A DNA stretch of 23,809 bases from Mesostigma viride. Lineage: Eukaryota > Streptophyta > Mesostigmatophyceae > Mesostigmatales > Mesostigmataceae. This document shows, piece by piece, positions 1 to 7,053 of the stretch; the first letter of the stretch is position 1, and each line of letters begins with the position of its first letter. The stretch covers positions 471,187 to 494,995 of the forward strand of contig RPFO01000154.1 of NCBI GenBank assembly GCA_009746045.1, written 5' to 3'. The notes under the pieces were generated by a model. The model had not been told where the DNA came from. It saw only the letters and a list, made by a program, of their open reading frames with translations, and searched no databases. The position numbers and the translations under genes are program-made.

Positions 1-461
1 CTGGCCAGGACAAGACCTCTGCCGTATCTGGCCGGGCAAGGCCAGCAAGGTGGTCATGAGGAGGCACGAGCCTGAGAAGTACATCCAGATCTTGATGGAT
101 GGAGCAAGTGCGTGCCAGAAAGCATGCCACGAGGTGGTGGCCTCGAAGGGATTCGAGCACATCACGCCTGCGTGGTGCTCTGCTCACGTCATCAACCTGG
201 CGTTCGAGGACGTGGGCAACCTGCCATGGGTGGAGCCGCTGCTAACCGCTTGTCGCCAGATCTCCAAGTTCGTCCGCGCCCACGATGCAACGCTCTCTCT
301 CTCTGGCGCAGCTACGATAAGGGCGCTCTCAACGTGCCGCCCGAGACGCGGTTCGCCAAGAACTACCTGTGTGCGAATACGTGCTACGACGAGCGGGACA
401 CGCTGGCCAAGATGGTCGCCTGCAATCAGTGGAAGAAGGCGAACGACACCAAGCCATGGGC
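1..461 (+). repeat. Left arm of hAT inverted duplication
   Basis: This arm is the reverse complement of 1297-1766. The lengths differ by nine bases (461 against 470), which is fully explained by three indels: CTAT at the CT microsatellite, AATT at the junction, and one base near 118. The few substitutions seen change R to H, V to I and N to S in the protein. The arm may extend beyond the window start. The spacer between the arms is 462-1296. Confidence 0.9.
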
Positions 462-1310
462 GGCAGAGGCCAAGGAGGTGCGCTCACTGATCCTGGACGA
501 GGGGGAGGTGCTGTGGAAGGAGCTTGGCAAGGTGCTGAAGGTCATGGAGCTGATGTACAACGTCCTGCGTGAGGTTGATGGGCGGCAGGCCATCATGGGC
601 ACCATCTACGCGTTCATGCTGGACGTGGAGAAGGCCTTGGAGGCCTCCAACCCGCAGAAGGAGGACGTTCTCATCGCCGACAAGAAGCTCAGGGGCGAGG
701 TGCTGAACATCTGGCGCAAGCGGTAGGAAAACATGAACCACGACCTGCAGATGGCGCGGGGCTTCGCCATGAATCCCCAGCATGCACCTCGTTAGGACTG
801 TCATGCATGGACCGCAAGGGCAGGGAGGTGGAGGTGGGCCGGCCGAGCATTAAGGACATATGCAATGAGGAAGCGATGCTGGCCCTGAGCCCCTGACGCG
901 CGTTTGCGTGAGGCTCCTAGGCTGCGGCGAGAAGGCTGCAAAGGCTGTGAGCCAGTGGCACAGGTAACTTCCGGAGCTACTAAGGCTGGACTCAGGGCGT
1001 CTTTGGCTCCGACACATCCATGGCCTGGATCAAGACGGAGTCGCCCTGTGGATACTGGCAGCAGATCGGGGGAATGGCAGGCGCCATCGCGAGCTGAAGA
1101 CGGTGGCTGTGCCTGTGCTGGCGGCGCCAATTAACGTCCGCGAGTGCGGCCCGAGGGCTCGTGGTCCAACATGTTCAAAGCTCCTGCACAGCAAGCTGAG
1201 GAACCGCCTGTCCGAGGAGAAGACGGTGGACTTGACGTATCATGTACATAGTACGCCAACATCAGGGCTGTCAACAAGTCCCGGGATGCGCAGTATGCCC
1301 ATGGCTTAAT
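1..1310 (+). pseudogene. hAT transposase pseudogene, middle and C-terminal part (cut by window start)
   Basis: This is a decayed hAT-family transposase of the DUF659 type. The RNase H-like core is seen in frame 2 from base 2 (ILMDGASACQKA, then WCSAHVINLAFEDVG). It moves to frame 1 at the CT run near 290-305, giving LWRSYDKGALNVPPETRFAKNYL, which matches the LWRSY...TRFA.N.L block typical of plant-type hAT proteins. A TAG at 724-726 falls where family members usually have the Trp of an Arg-Trp pair, and readable sequence (ENMNHDLQMARGFAMNP) continues after it. The C-terminal dimerisation region follows in changing frames: GVFGSDTSMAWIK (about 993), EGSWSNMF (1153), LHSKLRNRLSEEKTVDLTY (about 1183-1239) and ANIRAVNKSRDAQYAHGL (1255-1308). 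At least five frame changes plus the stop make it nonfunctional. The N-terminus lies outside the window on this strand. The family call is firm; the exact clade is not known. Confidence 0.85.
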
Positions 1311-1766
1311 TGGTGTCGTTCGCCTTCTTCCACTGACTGCAGGCGACCATCTTGGCCAGCGTGTCCCGCTCGTCGTAGCACGTATTCGCACACAGGTAGT
1401 TCTTGGCGAACCGCGTCTCGGGCGGCACGTTGAGAGCGCCCTTATCGTAGCTGCGCCAGAGAGAGAGAGATAGCGTTGCATCGTGGGCGCGGATGAACTT
1501 GGAGATCTGGTGACAAGCGGTTAGCAGCGGCTCCACCCATGGCAGGTTGCCCACGTCCTCGAACGCCAGGTTGATGACGTGAGCAGAGCACCACGCAGGC
1601 GTGATGTGCTCGAATCCCTTCGAGGCCACCACCTCGTCGCATGCTTCACTGGCACGCACTTGCTCCATCCATCAAGATCTGGATGTACTTCTCAGGCTCG
1701 TGCCTCCTCATGACCACCTTGCTGGCCTTGCCCGGCCAGATACGGCAGAGGTCTTGTCCTGGCCAG
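1297..1766 (-). repeat. Right arm of hAT inverted duplication
   Basis: This arm is the reverse complement of 1-461 and carries extra CTAT beside the CT run and extra AATT at 1308-1311. The last 11 bases of the arm (1297-1307, GCCCATGGCTT) also read as the Y-A-H-G-L end of the plus-strand pseudogene, so the two copies overlap by a microhomology at the join. Confidence 0.9.
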
Positions 1767-2535
1767 AGGCGTCCAGCGCGTCCTCAAAGGTGGCGATGCC
1801 GTTGGTGACGCTGAGGAAGTTGACGATGGTCTTCTTGTTCACATTCGTGCAGGAATCCGAAACCAGGGTCCATGCAGCCGTAGCGGCTGCATGTTCTGGG
1901 CCCTGAGTTTCTCGACATCCACCTCCACGCTCTCCTTCTTCTTGATGAGAAGCTCGCCACCCAACGACTTCCGACTAGGAGGGGCGAGGCTCCCACCTTT
2001 GTACTGGCTCAGGCCGGCCACCGTCTGCTTGAAAGAGGCGCTCTCAGCAGCGTTGGAGGCAATGCCATTCTCGATGAAGAACTCGGCAATGAGCAGCTGG
2101 GCAGCTAGCTCGTCGATAGAAGGAACCAGCCACTTCGAGATCTGCATCTAGCCGTTTGTAGACAGGAAGCGAGGATGGGGCAGCCGAAGGCCCATCCATG
2201 GATCTCCACCATCACCCCGTGTTAGCAGCGTGCATGCTGCTTCTTGCATGGCGGCTGCCTTCTTCGTCTTCTTGCTGACGATTCTGAGAAACTTGTCCCG
2301 TAGTAACTCCTTCGAAATATTCTCGCAGGCCGCGATCCCTCATTTGAGAGGCCGGCAAAGTGTGCTCGAACTCGAGAGACGCTGACTGGCCCAGCCTTCG
2401 AGTGTAAGCCTCTTGTTGCACAATTCGCAATACTGCTTACTCACAGAGACCTCTTTCATGATAGCAGGATCCCGAATCTTTTCTTTTCTGTACGTCCTGC
2501 ACATAATCCCATAGCTCCGGACCTTTTGACTTCAT
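1297..2535 (-). pseudogene. hAT transposase pseudogene, N-terminal and middle part, inverted copy
   Basis: This second piece of the same hAT transposase reads leftwards. A likely start is the ATG at 2535 (MKSKGPELWDYVQDVQ). A frame change in an A-rich run is followed by a BED-like zinc finger remnant, KQYCELCNKRLTLEGWA, with C-x2-C and later HFAGLSNE. From 2147 comes the DUF659 start (LLIAEFFIENGIASNAAES...LAPPSRKSLGGELL), then WTLVSDSCTNVNKKTIVNF with the expected SD motif, then the core shared with the plus-strand copy down to about 1312. In this copy the CT-run region is in frame (DATLSLSLWRSYDKG), but a one-base insertion near 1650 breaks the frame upstream of it (CQ followed by a stop). 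Other shifts lie near 1740-1750 and 1880-1890. It ends abruptly at 1297 without a C-terminal domain. Together the two pieces cover nearly the whole protein, but neither is complete. Confidence 0.85.
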
Positions 2536-3774
2536 GGCTGCAAACTGTCTCACTCAGGCCTGACCTCGTCGTCGCTTTCTGCAGCAATATCACTGCTGCT
2601 ACCTAACCCTTACACAGCTGGCATACAGTATGCTGCCAAGTGCCAAAAATGCATTATAGTTTTTCGCACCAACTGATTCCTAGCCCCACTATATATTTTT
2701 CCCGGTAAAAATCCGCGGACGGAGAAGTAAACGCCGCGCCAAAGAACCTGGGCGCCGCGCTGCATGCTCGGTGCTAACCCTGGTACCCCCAAAACATTCT
2801 AAGTCCAAGTCGCGTATTTTTCATAAAAGATGCGTATTTCATCCGCGGCATTAAGTATACGTGGTTTTACGTTATTCTTATTTGTATACGTGGTTTTACG
2901 TTATTCTTTTAAGTTCGCCGTATTTGCCAACCTAGCCCCCACGTGGTTTTGGTTCTTTGCAGTGTTATTATAGCTTGCCTGAGGATGAATGCTGTGCCAG
3001 TACGCCATGGCTGAGTTTTAATTATTATGTTTTTCCCTCAGAAACCTGGACTTCTATCAAGTGCTAATGGGCTTTCTCTGCATGTGAGCCTTACTTGTTC
3101 GCTGTATGCTGACAACTGATAGAGTTCTGAGTTGTGGTCAGAAACAGTCGGAGTCACACTTATCACGTGATTCACAGGCTGTTTTCAAGCTCTCTCTTAG
3201 CTCCGCGTGCAGTCTGTGAATCGAGTGCACCAGATATACAGACTGTGTGCCATACCTAGAGTACTCACCTTGTTCGGTTCTCACCGTTATGAGAGCTTTG
3301 AGTATTCACACGGCCTACATGGAGTGGCCTACTAATGGTGTGCATCTTTTGGAGCAGTCCATCATGAACAGAGTTGCTAGGGTGTGTCAAGGATGTTATG
3401 TGGCTATCATAACAGGGATGCAGACGAGCATTCAAGTAATGGAGTTTACCGGTGACTTTTGTTGCTCTAACTCCTCACTGCTTGTCAGTTGCTTGCCTTT
3501 GTTATTGATCCTTGTCACTGTCCTCTGACCCCCTTCTGATCTTTCCTTGCTTGCTAATCCTTTTTTTGTGAAGATCTCATCTCTCACCTCTGTTCATTTC
3601 TTTGTCTATCTTGCTGCCTTCAATGAGTGTCCAGACTTTGTGGTATCCTCTCATGTGACTGTCTGAGAGCACCTCTTTGATTGAGTTTTGCGTACAACAG
3701 TATGCTGGCATCTGTATCCTGAGTGCCTACTCACTCACATTAAGTTGTACATGATGCTAGGGGCCTTGCTGCAG
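2536..3774. other. Non-coding stretch, lower GC, no supported gene
   Basis: I see no convincing gene here. The left part (2536-2800) is probably the upstream flank of the minus-strand hAT piece; no terminal inverted repeat could be recognised. A short direct repeat lies at 2855-2908. From about 3470 to 3620 the plus strand is rich in pyrimidines, and a possible splice acceptor (TTGCTGCAG, ending at 3774) precedes the coding-like stretch that follows. Part of this region may therefore be the intron of the gene ending at 4159. That is inference from composition and one weak signal. Confidence 0.4.
2855..2908 (+). repeat. Two-copy direct repeat, 25 bp units, 29 bp period
   Basis: A 25-base unit beginning GTATACGTGGTTTTACG occurs at 2855-2879 and again, identical, at 2884-2908, separated by ATTT. 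A partial echo (ACGTGGTTTTGG) lies near 2941. No gene or element end could be tied to it. Confidence 0.8.
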
Positions 3775-4159
3775 CTCTTGAGTATCTTATCTTTGCTGAC
3801 TCCCCTTGTCCCATGCATCGCAACGGTCCCACTGGCAAACTTGCGCGCGCCGGCCCCGCACCGGCGCGGCGCGACCCGGACCTATGTGACACAACTGCTT
3901 GAAGATGCAGGGCTTCTGGGACTATCCGTACTCCGCGCCCGCATGATTGACAAGGAGAAATGGGCTGCCATCTGCGATAAGCACCTTCCTGAGGGGTATG
4001 CTCCTGTTTTCTCCCCACGTGCCCCGCGGCCCGTTGCTAGCCAGGGTAGAAGTCGGACCGCATGTGGAGGTTATTGGCCCTGAGGATAGCCGCTACACTA
4101 CCGCCTCGTCTGCCATTACAGTAGAGGACAGCTCGGATGAGGATTACATCCCCATCTAG
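3775..4159 (+). CDS. 3' end of unrecognised gene, probably two exons
   Basis: A frame-1 stretch runs from a possible acceptor at 3774 through RRGATRTYVTQLLEDAGLL and MIDKEKWAAICDKHLPEG. Removing a candidate intron at 3996-4044 (GTATG at the donor, CCAG at the acceptor, 49 nt, phase 2) continues it in frame 2 as VEVGPHVEVIGPEDSRYTTA and then an acidic tail, TVEDSSDEDYIPI, stopping at 4157-4159. Without splicing, frame 1 ends at 4083. The RTY...QL..D.GL...M.D...W spacing resembles the C-terminal tail of some LINE reverse transcriptases, so it could be a retroelement remnant or the last exons of a host gene. The upstream exons were not found. Function is unknown. Confidence 0.4.
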
Positions 4160-4185
4160 TGGGAGTTAAACTACACTAGTGGTGG

Positions 4186-4343
4186 TTTATAAATTTACAA
4201 AATGTCAAGTTAGTCAGCACCCGAGACGGGGTTGCGGTACGGTGTCGGGATTAAGTAAGCAAAAATGCATACTTATGACAGTACCTGGGAATGCGCGCTT
4301 ACAGGAGGAAATTTTATTTCCTGGCGTATGATATACCACTACC
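4186..4343 (+). promoter_or_regulatory. Candidate promoter and 5' leader of the 345-residue gene
   Basis: An AT-rich TATA-like block (TTTATAAATTT, 4186-4196) lies about 150 bases before the ATG at 4344, in otherwise mixed sequence. Just before the start, the ACTACCATGG context is a good eukaryotic initiation context (purine at -3, G at +4). A short palindromic block (GGAAATTTTATTTCC, about 4307-4321) sits in the leader. Assignment is by position and composition only. Confidence 0.3.
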
Positions 4344-5381
4344 ATGGCTCTCATCGGCAACTCCCCCTCCCTCCGCCAAGATTACTTCGGCCTGGTGTCC
4401 TTCGATGAGCTGCCTCAGGATTGCAAGGAGTTTGCGGATGAGTACGAGTTCCGCACGTTCAAGGGATGCGAGTCCCTCATCCCATTCGTTAAGGAGACAG
4501 GGGAAGGCAATGTCAGCAAGCTGCTGGCCCAGGGCCACCGCCAGAAGCTGATGGTGGACAGGGCGCTTTCTACGGCCGCCGTGCAAGACATCATGAACGT
4601 GCTGGAGGATAACGGGGTGAACTGCACCTTGCGCGATGTGCCTGGCCGTTCACCGGTATCTGGCCAGTATGCCCACAAGGTATTCATGTTCACACTGGCA
4701 GTCCAACGCTTCCCAGCCTTTGGTTTGGTGGCCATGAAGGTGGCCAGCGAGCTGTTCGCGGGCGACTCCCTCAAGGTGGCCGAGCTGGCACTGGGCATCT
4801 ACGCCCAGGACGTGGACAATGGCAAGGAGCGCGACGAGGAGATGGAGAACCGCCTGCTCGCGGTGGTCTCGGAGCACCAGGAGAGGCAGCTGGCCCTCAT
4901 CCACCAGCACCACAACCTGCAGGTGGCCCTCTTGAAGGACCTGGCGGGCAAGGTCGCTGTCTCGGAGCAGGAGCGAGCGGAGGCAGCAAAGCTTCAAAAG
5001 GAGCTGGTGCAGGCCAACAAGGAGCACGCCGCCAAGGTGGAGGACGCGCAGGCCCAGGTCACGGCCATCCACAAGGAGCTCAAGTTCCAGGCCAAGCAGC
5101 ACTTCCAGGACGAGCTGGCCACCGAGCGGAAGGCCGACAAGGACAAGTTCAACCTCGAGCAGGAGAGGGACAGGTTCGAGGCCGAGGCCGCCAAGTGGAA
5201 GGCCGCCTACCAGGAGCGCAGGCAGGAGCTGCTGGACAGATACGTGGACGTGGCCAACCAGTTCATGGACGTCGGCATCAAGCGCAAGAGGGACCTGGAC
5301 GACGGGGACGACCCGCGCAAAGTCGTGCAAGACGTGATCGACGAGTGCCGCGACATCCTCAAGAAGGCCATGCGATACTAG
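4344..5381 (+). CDS. Intact 345-residue protein, N-terminal globular domain plus long coiled coil
   Basis: This is a complete single-exon ORF with a strong start context and GC-biased codon use. Residues 1-160 look globular (DYFGLVSFDELPQDCKEF, VSKLLAQGHRQKLMVDRAL, then HKVFMFTLAVQRFPAFGLV). Residues of about 165-310 are strongly charged, with E, K, Q and A heptad character (ERQLALIHQHHN, EQERAEAAKLQKEL, NLEQERDRFEAEAAKWK), as expected for a coiled coil. KRKRDLDDGDD near residue 315 is a possible nuclear localisation signal, and a short helix-like end (VVQDVIDECRDILKKAMRY) closes the protein. There is no signal peptide or membrane segment. I do not recognise the family. A layout of small N-terminal domain plus coiled coil recalls KilA-N, BRO or MSV199-type proteins of large DNA viruses and their relatives in algal genomes, but no diagnostic motif was confirmed. 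It is the best-preserved non-mobile gene here, flanked on the right by a foldback element. Confidence 0.75.
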   Translation: MALIGNSPSLRQDYFGLVSFDELPQDCKEFADEYEFRTFKGCESLIPFVKETGEGNVSKLLAQGHRQKLMVDRALSTAAVQDIMNVLEDNGVNCTLRDVPGRSPVSGQYAHKVFMFTLAVQRFPAFGLVAMKVASELFAGDSLKVAELALGIYAQDVDNGKERDEEMENRLLAVVSEHQERQLALIHQHHNLQVALLKDLAGKVAVSEQERAEAAKLQKELVQANKEHAAKVEDAQAQVTAIHKELKFQAKQHFQDELATERKADKDKFNLEQERDRFEAEAAKWKAAYQERRQELLDRYVDVANQFMDVGIKRKRDLDDGDDPRKVVQDVIDECRDILKKAMRY

Positions 5382-5407
5382 TCGACCCTGGCCATCTGCA
5401 CGCGCGC

Positions 5408-5576
5408 AATAAAGAGGGCAACAACGCAGGCAGAGCTCTCACTTTCCCACTTCAGGGGATGGGAACTTTTTACCTCCTAACAGCCACCCCTGAACAATAA
5501 GGCTAAGGAGAAGGAATGGGACCGGCAACAGCCGACCAGAAGAATAAAGGGCTATTATCCATGGCCCTACAATAAA
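5408..5576 (+). terminator. Candidate polyadenylation signals
   Basis: Three AATAAA hexamers occur at 5408-5413, 5543-5548 and 5571-5576, the first 27 bases after the stop codon at 5379-5381. This is consistent with a short 3' UTR for the 345-residue gene. I saw no TGTAA signal of the volvocine algal type in this interval. Confidence 0.45.
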
Positions 5577-5747
5577 GAAGTATGGTGTCCTATTCAATAT
5601 CCAATCAATTAACAACATATATCCATTGCCTATTCAATTTAAATAGCAAAACCAGCAGTAAATAGGGGGTTACCTTGCGAAGCCGTAGGAGTGCCCCCAA
5701 AAGTGCCACAGCCGGCCAAGAACCCCCTACAGTATTGACGTGGAGCC
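5577..5747. other. AT-rich intergenic sequence
   Basis: No gene is seen. CCTATTCAAT occurs twice (near 5589 and 5630) in AT-rich sequence that turns GC-richer toward the foldback element. It may be the flank of the element, but no target-site duplication could be matched on the other side. Confidence 0.4.
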
Positions 5748-6190
5748 AACATTATCGCAAGCCAACCCCCTTTCAGTGTCCCAAAACCACCTGGCAGGGT
5801 GCCAAAATACTAATATTTACCCCCTGAAAAGGCTTTCTCACTACCTGAGGGAGACCCAGCCAAAAACCCGGCTCAGACCCTGAGAAACCCACCCCCCCGC
5901 CCTGGTTATTAGCCAGGGGGTGGGGATATTTTTCTCCCCCCTCCCTGGTCCCCCATACCCGGCAGACTGCCACATGTCACCCTCCGATTGGCTGGCTACT
6001 AGGCCTGATATAACCACTGAGGGTGGAAATAGGCTCCGCCAGGGTGCTCCTAAAGCAAAAAAGCCCCATCACCTGCTTGGTGACGGGGCCCTGTCAGATA
6101 TTGACACCCGGCTGGTTTCCCCTTCAACTTTTGACAGGGTCCCTGGCCAGGAAAAAAAAATATCTAAAGCTACTATAGATATATTCTAGT
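5748..6190 (+). repeat. Left arm of foldback element
   Basis: This arm is the reverse complement of 6277-6715. It contains an A9 run near 6152-6160 (T10 in the other arm, with a G/A difference beside it) and the extra ACTG at 6016-6019. Confidence 0.88.
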
Positions 6191-6276
6191 GCGCATCTCT
6201 GGGGTGGACCCGGCCGCCTTGGGACCAGGGGGGATATTCGATTCTACTCCCTGGTACTCGGGAGTATCTTGGATAT

Positions 6277-6715
6277 ACTAGAATATATCTATAGTAGCTT
6301 TAGATATTTTTTTTTTCTGGCCAGGGACCCTGTCAAAAGTTGAAGGGGAAACCAGCCGGGTGTCAATATCTGACAGGGCCCCGTCACCAAGCAGGTGATG
6401 GGGCTTTTTTGCTTTAGGAGCACCCTGGCGGAGCCTATTTCCACCCTGGTTATATCAGGCCTAGTAGCCAGCCAATCGGAGGGTGACACGTGGCAGTCTG
6501 CCGGGTATGGGGGACCAGGGAGGGGGGAGAAAAATATCCCCACCCCCTGGCTAATAACCAGGGCGGGGGGGTGGGTTTCTCAGGGTCTGAGCCGGGGTTT
6601 TGGCTGGGTCTCCCTCAGGTAGTGAGAAAGCCTTTTCAGGGGGTAAATATTAGTATTTTGGCATCCTGCCAGGTGGTTTTGGGACCCTGAAAGGGGGTTG
6701 GCTTGCGATAATGTT
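6277..6715 (-). repeat. Right arm of foldback element
   Basis: This arm is the reverse complement of 5748-6190. Its inner end, CTAGAATATATCTATAG, pairs with the inner end of the left arm, so a transcript through here would form a very long duplex. Confidence 0.88.
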
Positions 6716-6880
6716 GCGTTTCCATTGGTCTTATCATAGTATAGAGCTTTGACATGGCTCTGTATATAGGTTTATAGCTGGGCGTTTGCTTTGGTTTGAG
6801 TGATTTCACTCTGCTGTAAGTAATTATATTTTTATAATATATATTCATTGAGAATGATAGATTACGGAGGTGAGATAGGC
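6716..6880 (+). promoter_or_regulatory. Candidate promoter region in AT-rich island
   Basis: An ATTGG (inverted CCAAT) box lies at 6724-6728 and a TATATA at 6763-6768, about 113 bases before the ATG at 6881. The sequence is far more AT-rich than both neighbours. The spacing is plausible for a eukaryotic promoter, but nothing beyond position supports use. Confidence 0.3.
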
Positions 6881-6988
6881 ATGCAACATAAGGAAAAAAC
6901 CGATGACTGGGAGAATAACCCTGAAGAAATTAATAGTAATCTGACACAGACATCCAAGGATCACGCCAGCGGCACAAGGTACAACTAA
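6881..6988 (+). CDS. Short 35-codon ORF or truncated first exon
   Basis: ATG at 6881 opens a 35-residue hydrophilic frame (MQHKEKTDDWENNPEE...) that stops at 6986-6988. Codon use is AT-rich, unlike the LINE beside it. Near its end, AAGGTACAAC contains a possible splice donor (AG before GT), so this may be the first exon of a gene whose remainder was displaced by the LINE or lies beyond it. GGAGGTG at 6866-6872 resembles a bacterial ribosome site, but with no other bacterial feature this is probably chance. The product is not recognised. Confidence 0.25.
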   Translation: MQHKEKTDDWENNPEEINSNLTQTSKDHASGTRYN

Positions 6989-7053
6989 CTATACATCACA
7001 AAACTACACGCAGCAACAGCGCTGCCGGCCCACCATGCAGGCCTGGAAGGAAT

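Larger units (their letters stand above)
5748..6715. mobile_element. 968 bp foldback (long inverted repeat) element
   Basis: Nearly the whole element is an inverted repeat. The left arm 5748-6190 (443 bp) is the reverse complement of the right arm 6277-6715 (439 bp), around an 86 bp loop. The outer ends read AACATTATCGCAAGCC and GGCTTGCGATAATGTT. The length difference equals one 4-base insertion (ACTG, 6016-6019) in the left arm; the few other differences seen are substitutions. The loop holds a nested hairpin (ACCAGGG 6224-6230 with CCCTGGT 6249-6255). There is no transposase, so it is either a non-autonomous foldback element or MITE-like hairpin, or a local inverted duplication. Flanks at 5747 and 6716 do not match, so no target-site duplication is claimed. 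Open frames in the arms are mirror images of each other and are not genes. Confidence 0.8.

Noticed and set aside
3247-3528. 93-codon open frame
   Set aside because: Starts at GTG, has no recognisable domain and sits in a pyrimidine-rich, intron-like stretch.
4221-4255. Small imperfect hairpin (CCGAGAC ... GTGTCGG), possible RNA gene
   Set aside because: Short imperfect stem with no tRNA boxes or other RNA family features.
4650-5330. Antisense 226-codon frame over the coiled-coil gene
   Set aside because: Leu/Val-rich mirror of a GC-biased coiled-coil gene; no start context and no homology.
5773-6690. Four open frames in the foldback arms with the same peptides
   Set aside because: They are the same sequence read from the two mirror-image arms; proline/glycine-rich and without family features.
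6866-6883. Shine-Dalgarno-like GGAGGTG before an ATG, suggesting bacterial or organellar DNA
   Set aside because: Single short motif; neighbours are all eukaryotic mobile elements and satellite, so chance is more likely.
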